A model generated the notes under the pieces. The model searched no databases, was not told the origin of the DNA, and worked only from the letters and a program-made list of their open reading frames with translations. Shown here in pieces: positions 35,395 to 46,000 of a stretch of 64,000 nucleotides of DNA (positions are counted from its first letter, which is position 1; every line of letters begins with the position of its first letter). Location: positions 62,001 to 126,000 of the forward strand of contig CAWFMV010000004.1 of the NCBI GenBank assembly GCA_963817015.1, in the 5' to 3' direction. Source of the stretch: VAZQ01 sp963817015 (GTDB lineage Bacteria; Pseudomonadota; Alphaproteobacteria; Rhizobiales; Xanthobacteraceae). Made by a program: the position numbers and the translations under genes.

Positions 35395-36050
35395 TCAGCC
35401 CTGCGCACCAGGGTCATGAAGCGAACCTGCTCCGCCGCATCGTTCCGGAGCGAGCCGAGGAACTGAGTCGTGATCGTCGAGGCGCCGAGCTTCTCCACGC
35501 CGCGCAGCGACATGCACATGTGCTCGGCCTCGATCAGGACGGCGACGCCGCGCGGATTGAGGATCTCGTCGATCGCGGTCGCGATCTGCGAGGTCAGGCG
35601 CTCCTGCGTCTGCAATCGCCGCGCATAGACGTCGACGAGCCGCGCCAGCTTGGACAGCCCGACCACGCGCTCGACCGGCTTGTAGGCGATATGCGCCTTG
35701 CCCATGAACGGCATCATGTGATGCTCGCATTGCGAGTTGAACACGATGTCGCGCACCAGGACGAAGTCGTCGAAGGCCGCGATCTCGCCGAAGGTGCGGT
35801 CGAGCACCTCGGCCGGGCATTCGCGATAGCCGCTGTAGAGCTCCTCGTAGGCGTCGACGACCCGCTTGGGAGTCTCCAGCACGCCCTCGCGCGCCGGATC
35901 ATCGCCGGCATAGGCAATGAGGGTGCGCACCGCGGCTTCCGCCTCCTCGCGCGAGGGGCGGGCCGCCGCAGGCGCTGCGGCTTTCACGTGATCGGACAGG
36001 GGGGCATCGCACAGGGGTGCCTTGCGCAAAGGCTTAACGACAGCGTCCAT
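35395..36050 (-). CDS. folE: GTP cyclohydrolase I
   Basis: FolE makes dihydroneopterin triphosphate from GTP, the first folate step. The 218-residue core has AYAGDDPAREGVLETPKRVV, VLVRDIVFNSQCEHHMMPF (zinc cysteine and histidines), GLSKLARLVDVYARRLQTQE, EAEHMCMSLRGVEKLGAST (second zinc cysteine) and DAAEQVRFMTLVRR. ATG at 36050 starts DAVVKPLRKAP. The true end is unclear: the frame has no stop at the usual place, and TGA at 35395 is one base out of frame. hisI is the next gene on the same strand. Confidence 0.88.
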
Positions 36051-36319
36051 GACGGTCTCTCCGTTCGACCGGTCCCACGCGCGGACCGGGGGTGTCACCG
36101 GGGCGGCCGCATCGGTCCTGGGCGGCAGGGCACTTGCCCCACGCGCCGACCGGACGCCGCATTCCCAACCAGGCAGCCTTAACTTGACATGAATTCGCTC
36201 ATGGCCAAACCCGCCGGCACAGGCGGGTCAGGCTCGCACCGGCTAGGTAGCACCTATATATTCCTTCGGACGGACGGCGCAATTGCCAGGAAACCGATAG
36301 GAAACCGCGGCCAATAGCC

Positions 36320-36772
36320 ATGATCAACGAGGTCTACAACAAGCGAATCATCGAGCTGGCGGGCAATATCCCGCGGCTGGGCCGCCTCGCCGACGCACAG
36401 GCCTCGGCCACCGCCCATTCCAAGCTGTGCGGCTCGACCGTGACCGTCGACCTCAAGATGGAGGGCGATGAGGTCACCGATTTCGCCCACGAGGTCAAGG
36501 CTTGCGCCCTGGGCCAGGCGTCCTCCTCGATCATGGCCCGCCACGTCATCGGCGCGAAGGCCGACGAGCTGCGCAACCTGCGCGAGACGGTGCGCAAGAT
36601 GCTCAAGGAGAACGGCGCGCCGCCCGACGGCAAATGGGCCGACATCGCGGTGCTCGAGCCGGTGCGCGACTACAAGGCGCGCCATGCCTCGACCATGCTG
36701 ACCTTCGATGCGGTGGTCGACGCCGTCAACCAGATCGAGGCCAAGCGCAAGGCTGCAGTCGCGGCCGAGTAA
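36320..36772 (+). CDS. NifU/IscU-like iron-sulfur scaffold protein
   Basis: A 150-residue protein of the IscU/NifU N-terminal family. The two N-terminal cysteines are in KLCGSTVTV and VKACALGQASSS. At the third ligand position, usually RVKC, it has ARHASTMLTF with histidine, so cluster binding would be Cys2His-like or altered. It is 52 bases upstream of yidD, in the common alphaproteobacterial order, and divergent from folE. The role is probably cluster scaffolding for a particular client. Confidence 0.88.
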   Translation: MINEVYNKRIIELAGNIPRLGRLADAQASATAHSKLCGSTVTVDLKMEGDEVTDFAHEVKACALGQASSSIMARHVIGAKADELRNLRETVRKMLKENGAPPDGKWADIAVLEPVRDYKARHASTMLTFDAVVDAVNQIEAKRKAAVAAE

Positions 36773-36824
36773 GCGCAATAGAATGAGCGCTGCAGAGTGA
36801 GCAAGGCTGCGCGCGAGGGCCGCG

Positions 36825-37145
36825 ATGACCATGGCCTCAATGCTTGATGCCGCCCGGCGTGCGCCACGAATCATGGGCCGCGGCCTCATTGCGATCTATC
36901 GACACACACTCTCAGCCCTTGTCGGCATGCACTGCCGGCACCTGCCGACCTGCTCGCAATATGCGGATGAGGCCATTGGCCGGTTTGGCCTGTGGGCCGG
37001 CGGCTGGATGACACTGGCGCGGCTGCTGCGCTGCCACCCTTGGGGCACGTCCGGGCTGGACGTCGTGCCCACGACGTTGCCCGCACAGGCGCATTGGTAT
37101 CTGCCATGGCGCTACGGCCGCTGGCGGCGCACGCTGGCGCCGTGA
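36825..37145 (+). CDS. yidD: Membrane protein insertion efficiency factor YidD
   Basis: A 106-residue protein that helps YidC insert proteins into the inner membrane. The hallmark is HCRHLPTCSQYADEAI, followed by GWMTLARLLRCHPWGTSGLD. The N-terminal helix (GRGLIAIYRHTLSALVG) binds the membrane. Start may be 36825 or the ATG six bases later. It follows the NifU-like gene and faces the Sel1-repeat gene. Confidence 0.95.
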   Translation: MTMASMLDAARRAPRIMGRGLIAIYRHTLSALVGMHCRHLPTCSQYADEAIGRFGLWAGGWMTLARLLRCHPWGTSGLDVVPTTLPAQAHWYLPWRYGRWRRTLAP

Positions 37146-37172
37146 ATCGGTGACGTGGAAAGGCGCGCTCTG

Positions 37173-38876
37173 TCAGCGCGCCGTCTTCACCAGCCGCTCA
37201 AGCCGTCGGGTAGCCTCCGGCAAGCCTGCATCCGCAGCGCGCTGATACCAGGTGCGCGCCTGGGCAGGATCCGGCGTGAAGCCAAGGACGCCGAGATCCC
37301 GAAGCACAAATGGATCAAAGGTCGCGCCGAGCAGGAGCGCAGCATGCGGATCGCCGGCGGTTGCCGCGCGTCGCAGCATCAAGCGTGACGACACGATGTC
37401 GCCGTTCTGCAAATAATCCTGTCCGCGCTTGAGCAGTGCAGCGACTTCAGAGGGGTCGATTGGTTGCGGCGCAGGCTTGCCCTCCGGAACGGGCTCGGGC
37501 CTCGGCTCAGGCCTTTGCTCTGACCTGGGCTCGGGCTTCGGCTCAAGCCGGAATTCGGGTCTGGTCCCGGCCTTGGGGTCCTCGAGCTCCGGACGGCGGG
37601 CGAGGACCTGTGGTCCTGCGGGCCGTCGCGGCACCCACTCCAGCCGCATGACCCTACTGTCGAGCAGCCGATCGTTCGGCAGCCGCAGGTCGATCGCGGC
37701 GTTCATCACTCCAATGAAGTCCTTCGGCGCGTAGGCGAGTGCGCTCATCAGATCGCGTGCCGGAAGCCTCCATCCACTGTCGCCAACCGGGCCTCCGACC
37801 GACAGCTTCGTTCCCGACACCAGACCGGACAGCAGCGCAAGCTCACTGCCGCTCGCGCCATTGAGAGTGATTCCGAGCGAGATCGCTTCGTTGGAGAAGT
37901 TTTGTCGGCCTTCAACGCCGATCAGGCGTGCCGGCGGCTGCTGGGTATTGGACACGCTCGCCAACAGCGGGCCGTTCTCGCCCTTCAAGATCGTGGGCCG
38001 GGTGTCGGGCAAGGTCACCAACGCCACACTCAGCGCGACTGTCGAAGCCACCAGCAACACCAATGAGAACCTTCCGAGCGAAGGCATCATCGATCGCGAC
38101 CGATGCGAGACCGGCGGCGGTGCCATCATCTCCGGCGCGAGCGCCAAGCGTTGCCGCAGCGCCCTGATTGCGACATCGCCTTCAAATTGCGACGACCTCG
38201 ACAGCGCTGGCAGACTGCTTCCCGGAAGTCCTTCAGTGCCGGGCGGAATCGCATTGCGTGCGCGCAAAAGCTCGAGCGCGCTCGGCGCTGCAATGTTGGG
38301 GCCGCCAAGCCCCTGCGGAAGGCGCATCGATGAAATGGGATTCGGAACTGCGGTCGATCCGTGGATGAGTGGCCTGCGCACTGCAGCAGCCTCGGGCGCA
38401 GTTGGTGGCGCGTCAGTCTCCTCGCGGATGTCTGGCGCCACCGGAGGAGATTGCGTGTCTGACGGTTGCGACGGCTTGTTCGAATCCGAGCGCCGCTCGC
38501 CTTCAGGCGCTGCCGCGGACGCCCTTGCCGGCGCCTGCGTGCTCCGCGGCCGCGGCATTGGACGGCTCGCGCGCGCTTTGAGGTGCGCCGCTAACGCAGC
38601 CTCCATGTCCATCGATAAGTCCATCGATAAGTCCATCGGTGTGTCCACCGATGCGCTTATCGGCCTGCCTACCGGCTTGTCGGCCAGCTTGTCAGCTCTG
38701 GACTTGTCGGCTCCTGCCGGCTCATCGACTCCGTCAGGCTTGGCCGAGGACGACATCGGTTCGGCGGACGCGGATACTCCGCGCCCCTCGTTGGTCCCTG
38801 GCGACGTGGTCCCCGGCGACGCGCCGCCGGACGTCACGCCGCTGACGTCTCCGTCATCGTGGACTGGAGTACTCAT
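37173..38876 (-). CDS. Membrane-anchored Sel1-repeat protein
   Basis: A 567-residue protein. ATG at 38876 follows GGGGAGATG. The first half is low-complexity, with repeated Asp/Lys/Ser/Met motifs (MDLSMDLSMDMEAALAAHL), then a single membrane helix FSLVLLVASTVALSVALV, a periplasmic domain and a C-terminal Sel1-like TPR unit (AALLKRGQDYLQNGDIVSSR, AQARTWYQRAADAGLPEATR). It begins 68 bases after the TAXI gene stop on the same strand, so they may form an operon. Confidence 0.8.
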   Translation of the reverse strand: MSTPVHDDGDVSGVTSGGASPGTTSPGTNEGRGVSASAEPMSSSAKPDGVDEPAGADKSRADKLADKPVGRPISASVDTPMDLSMDLSMDMEAALAAHLKARASRPMPRPRSTQAPARASAAAPEGERRSDSNKPSQPSDTQSPPVAPDIREETDAPPTAPEAAAVRRPLIHGSTAVPNPISSMRLPQGLGGPNIAAPSALELLRARNAIPPGTEGLPGSSLPALSRSSQFEGDVAIRALRQRLALAPEMMAPPPVSHRSRSMMPSLGRFSLVLLVASTVALSVALVTLPDTRPTILKGENGPLLASVSNTQQPPARLIGVEGRQNFSNEAISLGITLNGASGSELALLSGLVSGTKLSVGGPVGDSGWRLPARDLMSALAYAPKDFIGVMNAAIDLRLPNDRLLDSRVMRLEWVPRRPAGPQVLARRPELEDPKAGTRPEFRLEPKPEPRSEQRPEPRPEPVPEGKPAPQPIDPSEVAALLKRGQDYLQNGDIVSSRLMLRRAATAGDPHAALLLGATFDPFVLRDLGVLGFTPDPAQARTWYQRAADAGLPEATRRLERLVKTAR

Positions 38877-38944
38877 AAAACATCTCCCCTGTCCGACCCA
38901 CCACGGACGATTCCAAGCAGGGCGTGGCCTCACACCAACCCGGC

Positions 38945-40117
38945 TCAACGACGCTCACGCTCCTGGCTCCACTTGACGAAATCGTTGAAGAGACGCTCGC
39001 GCTCCTCTTCGCTGCCAGGCGCATTCACCCCGAGGCGGCTACTCACAAACTCATTGAATTGACGACGCGCAGTCAGAGTCTCCCGATTACGCGCTAACCA
39101 GTCTTCGGCCGGCTGAAAGCGAGCCCAGCCGGAAAGCGGCGCTGCAAAGTTTGCCTCACGCCATTTGGGATGGCGATGTGGCGATTGCGTGAACGCCTCG
39201 AGCTTTGAGAAGAAACGCCCGACGAACTCCTCCAGGCGGCGATAGGGCTCGCTGCCCTTTGGCCAGTTATAGGCAATCAATACAGCTGCAGCCGAGACGG
39301 TCTCGACATCTTCGCCTGCACGTACCAAGCCGGGATAGTCCTCGCTTGTCAGAACGCCCGGCAGATAATCGTCCTGCAGCGACTTGGCGAATGGTACCGG
39401 CAACAGCCGCAACCCTTGCTCCGCAGTCACCTTGGTCATTGGCGCCGCCGGCTTGCCCGAAATCAGCACCGAGGCCGCGATCTGGCCAACCTTCAGCTTC
39501 TCCAGCGCCTCAGCCTGCTCCAGGTTGACTTCCTCGATCTTGATATTCAGGCGAGCGAAGACGTCTCGAGCCGAGAGCTGAGTCCCGCTGCTGGTTCTAC
39601 CCAGGTTGACGGTCTTGCCAGCCAGCTGGTCGAGCGAGCGAATGCCCGAGCTGGCGTGCACTGCGACGTGCATCTCCTCACCAAAGAGCTTGGCGATATA
39701 GACGATCTTACCGTCAAGATTGCCGATCTCGTTGCTGCGCCGAAAAGTGTTGAGCAGATTGGCCGGGGCGATGCCCAGGTCAACGCCCTTGAGAAAGCGA
39801 ACATCGCGGATGTTCTGGCCGCCGCCCTTGCCGACGAGGGGTAAGACGCGAAACTCCTCCCCGTCGTCAAGGATCGCCGACAAGTCGTGGGCAATCGAAA
39901 GGGAGGCCCCTTCCGGACTGCCTGAAACAATGGTCACCGTATTCGCGTTGGCCCGCTCACTGAGCGCGCCAAAACTCTGCTTTTCCGGAAACCACGACCG
40001 GTTACGGGCATTCTGTGCGTAGGTAGTCGTTATGGAAAAGGCTGCGACGACCATCGTCGCGGCCAATACGCAACACACCTGAAGTGGCCCTTTGGGCCGC
40101 CGCAGACCTCCCCACAT
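38945..40117 (-). CDS. TAXI-family TRAP transporter binding protein
   Basis: A 390-residue exported solute-binding protein. The leader is GPLQVCCVLAATMVVAAFSI. The TAXI-type core has VTIVSGSPEGASLSIAHDLS, GQNIRDVRFLKGVDLGIAPA and SLDQLAGKTVNLGRTSSGTQ. TAXI proteins feed TRAP transporters with glutamate-like or unknown acids, but no TRAP membrane genes are near. ATG at 40117 has GGGGG before it; GTG at 40123 is also possible. It is upstream of the Sel1-repeat gene. Confidence 0.88.
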   Translation of the reverse strand: MWGGLRRPKGPLQVCCVLAATMVVAAFSITTTYAQNARNRSWFPEKQSFGALSERANANTVTIVSGSPEGASLSIAHDLSAILDDGEEFRVLPLVGKGGGQNIRDVRFLKGVDLGIAPANLLNTFRRSNEIGNLDGKIVYIAKLFGEEMHVAVHASSGIRSLDQLAGKTVNLGRTSSGTQLSARDVFARLNIKIEEVNLEQAEALEKLKVGQIAASVLISGKPAAPMTKVTAEQGLRLLPVPFAKSLQDDYLPGVLTSEDYPGLVRAGEDVETVSAAAVLIAYNWPKGSEPYRRLEEFVGRFFSKLEAFTQSPHRHPKWREANFAAPLSGWARFQPAEDWLARNRETLTARRQFNEFVSSRLGVNAPGSEEERERLFNDFVKWSQERERR

Positions 40118-40123
40118 TCTCAC

Positions 40124-40699
40124 CCCCGTGACAGCGGCGGGTCTACACTACGCAAACGCCCGTACAACATGCGTAGCAGACCGGACCGGTTGCTAACGCC
40201 TGGACCCGTGATTTACTCCGCAAACGTTCAACTCGCCTGCGCCTCACACGGACGCTTAAGCTTTCTAAACGAATTGGGCGCGCATGTGATATGACTTTGA
40301 TCATTCTAAGGCGAGCACGTTCTACACTTATGATTAACCGTGGTATATTGATCCAGCTTGAGGTAATACGATGGGTTATGAGAGGTAATATTATAAAGTA
40401 GTTGGTATTCTTATACTACCGATGAGAGCCGCCTGAACCGCTGGCTTTTTCGTGACATGAGACATATTTACACGGCGCCGGCGGCAACCCTGGATCACAA
40501 CAATCGGTCAAGAACTGCAACCTGGGCTGGAGATTGTTAACAGGCTCATTGCAGGGAACTTTGTCATTGGAATGGCCAGCGGAATGGCCAGCGTGGTCAC
40601 GCGGCCCCAGGCCACCGAGTTGCAGCCCCCTGAAAGCTGAGTTAGTTAACGCGCGACGCTTACCTGCGTTCGTAGGCAGCGAGTGAGCAACAGGAGTGC
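40124..40699. promoter_or_regulatory. Long AT-rich upstream region of thrS
   Basis: A 576-base region without a gene. It is AT-rich between 40310 and 40430 (TATGATTAACCGTGGTATATT) and then turns GC-rich. A 12-base unit, GGAATGGCCAGC, occurs twice in tandem at 40569-40592. The length before thrS leaves room for a regulatory leader, but I cannot fold a specific riboswitch or T-box by eye. Confidence 0.4.
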
Positions 40700-40702
40700 A
40701 TG

Positions 40703-42646
40703 ATGGTCGCCCTGACCTTTCCCGACGGCGCGCGTCGGGAGTATCCCAACGGCAGCACCGGTCTCGACATCGCCAAGGGCATCTCGCCCTCGCTCGCCAA
40801 GCGCACGGTCGCGATGGCGCTCGACGGCGCACTCGCCGACCTCTCCGACCCGATCGAGCGCGATGCCAGGATCGAGTTCCTCACCCGCGAGGATCCGCGC
40901 AGCCTGGAGCTGATCCGGCACGACTGCGCGCATGTGCTCGCCGAAGCCGTGCAGACGCTCTGGCCCGGTACCCAAGTAACAATCGGGCCGGTGATCGAGA
41001 ACGGCTTCTACTACGATTTCTTCCGCAATGAGCCGTTCACGCCGGAAGACTTCGCCGCGATCGAGAAGAAGATGCGCGAGATTATCGCGCGCGACAAACC
41101 CTTCACCAAGGAGGTGTGGTCGCGCGACGAGGCGAAGCGCGTGTTCAAGGACAAAGGCGAGCTGTTCAAGGTCGAGCTGGTCGACACGATCCCCAAGGAC
41201 CAGCAGATCAAGATCTACAAGCAAGGCGACTGGTTCGATCTCTGCCGCGGGCCGCACATGACCTCGACCGGCAAGGTCGGCTCTGCCTTCAGGCTGATGA
41301 AGGTCGCGGGCGCTTACTGGCGCGGCGATTCCAACCGCGAGATGCTCTCGCGCATCTACGGCACAGCCTTCGCCAAGCAGGACGAGCTCGACGCCTATCT
41401 CAAGCAACTCGAAGAAGCTGAGAAGCGCGACCACAGGAAGCTCGGGCGTGAGATGGATTTGTTCCATTTCCAGGAGGAAGCGCCAGGCTCGGTGTTCTGG
41501 CATCCGAAGGGCTGGACGCTGTTCCAGGCGCTCGAGAACTACATTCGCCGGCGCCAGGCCGAGGCCGGCTATGTCGAGGTGAACTCGCCGCAGCTCATGG
41601 ATTCCGAGCTGTGGGTCAAATCCGGCCACATGGAGAAGTATCGCGAGATGATGTTCCTCACGGAGCATCGCAATGACGACGAGCGCATCTACGCCATCAA
41701 GCCGATGAACTGCCCGGGCCATGTGCAGATCTTCAAGAACGGCCTGAAGTCGTATCGCGATCTGCCGCTCAAGCTCGCGGAATTCGGCAAGGTGCATCGC
41801 TTCGAGCCGTCGGGCGCGCTGCATGGCCTCATGCGCGTGCGCGCCTTCACGCAGGATGATGCGCACGTCTTCATCACCGAGAGCCAGATCGCCGAGGAGG
41901 CTCTCAAGATCAACGACATGATCCTGTCGATCTATGAGGACTTCGGCTTCCCGGACGTGACGATCAAGTTCTCCGATCGCCCTGACCAGCGCATCGGCGA
42001 CGATGCGGTCTGGGACAAGGCGGAAAGCGCCCTGATGGCGGCGCTCAAGGCTTCCGGCCGGCCATGGACGCTCAACAAAGGCGAAGGCGCCTTCTACGGG
42101 CCGAAGCTCGAATACGTGCTGCGTGACGCGATCGGCCGCGACTGGCAGTGCGGCACGGTGCAGGTCGATCTCAACCTGCCCGGCCGGCTCGGCGCCTTCT
42201 ACATCGACGAGCACTCCAGCAAGGTCACGCCCGTGATGCTGCATCGCGCGATGTTCGGCTCGCTCGAGCGCTTCACCGGCATCCTGATCGAGCACTTCGC
42301 CGGCCATCTGCCGCTGTGGCTCAATCCGCTGCAGGCGGTGGTCGCCACCATCACGGATGATGCCAACGATTATGCGCGTCAGGTGGTCGCCGCCGCACGG
42401 CGCGCCGGATTGCGCGTCGAGGAGGACCTGCGCAACGAAAAGATCAACTACAAGGTCCGCGAGCACTCGCTCGCCAAGGTGCCGGTGCTGCTGGTGGTCG
42501 GCAAGAAGGAAGCAGCCGAGCGCACGGTCTCGATCCGGCGGCTCGGCAAGGAAGGCCAGCAGGTGATCGCGCTCGACAAGGCGCTGGCAATGCTCACGGA
42601 CGAGGCGGTGCCGCCCGATGTGAGGCGGATCAGCAAGGCGGCGTAA
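40703..42646 (+). CDS. thrS: Threonyl-tRNA synthetase
   Basis: A 647-residue synthetase. The TGS domain is at 1-62, then the editing domain with HDCAHVLAEAVQTLWP, the class II core with MNCPGHVQIFKNGLKSYRDL and FHRFEPSGALHGLMRVRAFT, motif 3 with VTPVMLHRAMFGSLERFTGI, and the C-terminal anticodon-binding domain. Two ATGs occur in a row at 40700 and 40703; AGGAG at 40692-40696 fits the second better. Length is normal and no frameshift was seen. Confidence 0.97.
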   Translation: MVALTFPDGARREYPNGSTGLDIAKGISPSLAKRTVAMALDGALADLSDPIERDARIEFLTREDPRSLELIRHDCAHVLAEAVQTLWPGTQVTIGPVIENGFYYDFFRNEPFTPEDFAAIEKKMREIIARDKPFTKEVWSRDEAKRVFKDKGELFKVELVDTIPKDQQIKIYKQGDWFDLCRGPHMTSTGKVGSAFRLMKVAGAYWRGDSNREMLSRIYGTAFAKQDELDAYLKQLEEAEKRDHRKLGREMDLFHFQEEAPGSVFWHPKGWTLFQALENYIRRRQAEAGYVEVNSPQLMDSELWVKSGHMEKYREMMFLTEHRNDDERIYAIKPMNCPGHVQIFKNGLKSYRDLPLKLAEFGKVHRFEPSGALHGLMRVRAFTQDDAHVFITESQIAEEALKINDMILSIYEDFGFPDVTIKFSDRPDQRIGDDAVWDKAESALMAALKASGRPWTLNKGEGAFYGPKLEYVLRDAIGRDWQCGTVQVDLNLPGRLGAFYIDEHSSKVTPVMLHRAMFGSLERFTGILIEHFAGHLPLWLNPLQAVVATITDDANDYARQVVAAARRAGLRVEEDLRNEKINYKVREHSLAKVPVLLVVGKKEAAERTVSIRRLGKEGQQVIALDKALAMLTDEAVPPDVRRISKAA

Positions 42647-42660
42647 CGGGCCCGGTTACG

Positions 42661-42924
42661 TCAGCAATCCGGGTCGCGCCTGCCTTGCTTGCGCTTCGCC
42701 CGCTTGGGCGGTTTCTCGTCACACCAGCGGAAGAGCGGCTCGGCCTTACGTGGCGAGGCCGACGGGTCGGTGAAGCGGTCGACCGGCGAGGGCATAAAAC
42801 GCTCGCGCTCGCGGCCGGGCATCTCACCCGGCGGAATGTTGGGCGCCGCATTCGCCATCGCCAAACTGGCAATTGTGCCGGCAATCAGGACAAGAGAAGC
42901 CATCGAGGCACGACTGGCGCGCAT
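42661..42924 (-). CDS. Small exported basic protein
   Basis: An 87-residue protein with a clear signal peptide (RASMASLVLIAGTIASLAMA, cut near ANA) and a proline- and arginine-rich mature part (PPGEMPGRERERFMPSP, PPKRAKRKQGRRDPDC) with two cysteines. No family is recognised. It is convergent with thrS, 14 bases away. Confidence 0.6.
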   Translation of the reverse strand: MRASRASMASLVLIAGTIASLAMANAAPNIPPGEMPGRERERFMPSPVDRFTDPSASPRKAEPLFRWCDEKPPKRAKRKQGRRDPDC

Positions 42925-43061
42925 TGTATATCCTTCGTCGACCGGCCCATATCCGTCCTCGACATGTCTTTCCTCGACCGACCTGACATTTGGGCCGGTC
43001 TCACTCTAAAATGAAGTCCTCGGTGGGCGCTATCGAGGGATTTTCTTGATCGAGGGATTCT

Positions 43062-46000
43062 TTGGCCGAGCTGACCCTACGCCTTTTCGTCTCCTCTCCT
43101 TCCGACGTTGCCGCCGAGCGGGCGCGGGTCAAGCTGGTCGCCGACCGGCTCAACGCGCAGCTCGAGGGCGTCGTCCGTCTCGACGTTTTGCGTTGGGAGG
43201 ATGCCTTCTACACCGCCGCGCAGTCGTTCCAGCAGGCGATCGACGGCGCCATCGGCAATATGAGTGCGACCGACATGGTGCTCTGCATCGTGTGGAAGCG
43301 CGCCGGCCTCAAGCTCAATCCCTCAATCTGGCGGCGGACCGACGGCTCGCCCTACGAGAGCGGCACCGTGCTCGAGTTCGAGACCGCGGTCGAGGTGAGC
43401 CGCAAGCACAAGCGGCGTGCCGGACGTCTACCTGTTCCGCAAGTCCGCGCCGGTCGTCTACGAGCGCCGACCGGGTCACCGAGCAGCTCGAGCAGTACCA
43501 GCTGCTGCAGGCGGTGTGGAAGCGCTGGACCGAAAGCACCGAAGGCTACAACACTGCCGGCTATCAGAGCTTTGCCGACCCGGATGACTTCGAGATCAAG
43601 CTCGAAGCCTGCCTGCGGCAATGGCTGGAGCGGCGCGGCGTCGTGGCGAACGGCCCGGTCTGGGATCGCGCGCGTCAAGGGCTCGCCGTTCCGCGGGCTC
43701 GCGGCCTTCGAGGCTGCCCATTCCGCGGTCTTCTTCGGCCGCGAGCATGCGATCGCACGCGCCACCACGAAGCTTCGCGCCGCCCCCTTCCTGCTGCTGA
43801 TCGGGGCCAGCGGATCGGGCAAGTCCTCGCTCCTGCGTGCGGGCCTGCTGCCGCGGCTCACGGCGCCCAGGCGTGCTTGCCGACGTCGACCTTTGGCGGA
43901 CAGTGCTGCTCAGCGCGGGCGGCGATCCGATCCGCGCGCTCGCGCGATGCGCTGTTCGAGGACGACGCGCTCGGCGCCGAGCTGCAAGGCCGGCGACTTT
44001 TCGACCCCGGATCTGCTCGCGGAGCTGCTCGCAACCGGAGGCAAGGCGGCGCTCGCGCCGATCCGGGCCGCGCTCGCGCGCGCCGCGCAGATCTGCGGGC
44101 GCAGGCGATGCGCTATGACGCGCCAAGGCCCGCAAAGCTCATGATCGCGGTTGATCAGGTCGGAGCGGCTATTCGTCGAGGGCGAGCCCGAGCGGGTCGA
44201 GGCCTTTGCGAGCCTGCTGCGCGCCCTGGTCGAGGCAGGGCTTGCCAACCTGATCGTGGTGCTGCGCAGCGACACCTATGGCCGCTTCCAGGCGGTCGAG
44301 CCGTTCCTGGCGCTGCGAGAGGCGCAGGGCGCAACGCTCGATCTCTTGCCGCCCACCCAGGCCGAGCTCGAGGAGATCGTGACGCGTCCGGTCGCCGCCT
44401 GCCATCCACCGCTCGCCTACGAGACACGCACGACCGGCCGCTCGCTCGCGGAGGTGCTGGTCACGGACGCGCGCGGCGGCGACGCGCTGCGCGCTCCTGC
44501 AGATGACGCTGCAGCGCCTCTATCGAGGCCGAAGCGCTCCGCGGCGACGGCGTGCTGCAGTTTTGCGGACTATCCGGGCATGGACGCTGCGGTGGCGCAG
44601 ACCGCCGAGGAAGCGATGGCCAAGCTTGGTGAGCGCTCGCTCAAGGCGCTGCCGGCGCTGATCACCGCGTTCGTCCGCGATGTCACACTGAGCCCTGACG
44701 GCGACGTCGAGGCGCTCACGATCGTCCCGGTAAGCCGCACGCAGTTCGAGCGCGGCGATCCCGCGCGCATGGCACTTCTCGACGAGTTCATTGCGCGCCG
44801 CCTGCTCACCGCCGAGGAGACAGATGGCGCGGTCTGCGTGCGGCCGGTGCACGAGGCGCTGCTGCGCGTGGTGCCGGCGGCAGTCGACATTCTCAAGGAG
44901 AACGCGGCGCTCATCCGGGTGCGCTACACGCTCGATCCGATGGTGGCCGAATGGTTGCGAGCACCGGAGGCGAAGAAAGCGGACTTCCTGGCGACCTCGC
45001 CTGCCCTGGTCGCGGGCGCGGCGCAGCTCGACGAGCGCTTCGGCGAGGACATCTCCGCGGCCATGCGCGCGTTCATCGTAAGCTCGCTCGACGCCGATTT
45101 CCGCCGCCGCGCGATGCCGAGCGCTCGCGCGGGCGGCGCATTCTGGCGGCGACCGCCGCCGGCCTCATCGTCGCGGTCGTGCTCGCCGGCCTTGCCGCCT
45201 GGCAATGGCGCCTGGCCGACGAGCAGAGGACGATCGCGGACACCCAGCGCGCGCGCGCAGAGGCAGCGCTGACAGCCGCCGCCAAGACCGCCGATACGCT
45301 GATCTTCGATCTCGCCCAGGACCTCCGCAATCGCACCGGCATGCCGCTCGACCTCGTGCGGCTCATCCTCGAACGGGTGCAGAACCTGCAGCGCCAGCTC
45401 GTGCAGGCTGGCGATCGCACACCCGAGCTCATCAGTCTCGAGGCTGCGGCGCTCGACGAGCTTGCTTCGCTCTATCTCGATCAGGGCGACCCGGCAACGG
45501 CGCTCGCCGTGTCTGAGCGCGCGCGTGACATCCTGCTGGCGCTGATCGAGGCGCTGCCGAAGTATCTCTGGATCAGGCGCGATGCTGCGATTGCCTGGAA
45601 CAAGATCGGCGACGCGAAACTGGTGACCTCGGACGCGCGCGGCGCGCTCGACGCGTACAAGGCCGCGCTCGCGCTCATGGCGCCACTGGCAGAGGGCAAT
45701 CCCAGCGAGACCAACTTTCAGCGCGCCTATGCGCTCAGTCTCAACAAGGTTGCGGATGCGCTCGCCTTTCTGGGGCAGCGCGAGGAGGCGCTCACCAACT
45801 ACCGCAAGAGCATCACCATCGTCGAGAAACTCACCGCATCCGATGCAAGCAACGTGCTCTGGCAGTCCGATCTTGCCTTCACGCAGACCCGGATCGGCAT
45901 GCTGCTCGCGTCCGCCGGCAAGCGCGATGAGGCGCTCGCGGCGTACAATAAGGCCGCCGCGATCCGTGAGGGGCTGGCCGAGAAGGAGCCGCAAGCAAGC

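Noticed and set aside
34956..36098. A FolE-HisI fusion protein
   Set aside because: The hisI start is in another frame and later hisI parts are in further frames, so the fusion is most simply an artefact of base errors.
40646..42466. A 606-residue open frame on the minus strand
   Set aside because: It is antisense to thrS, a fully recognised gene.
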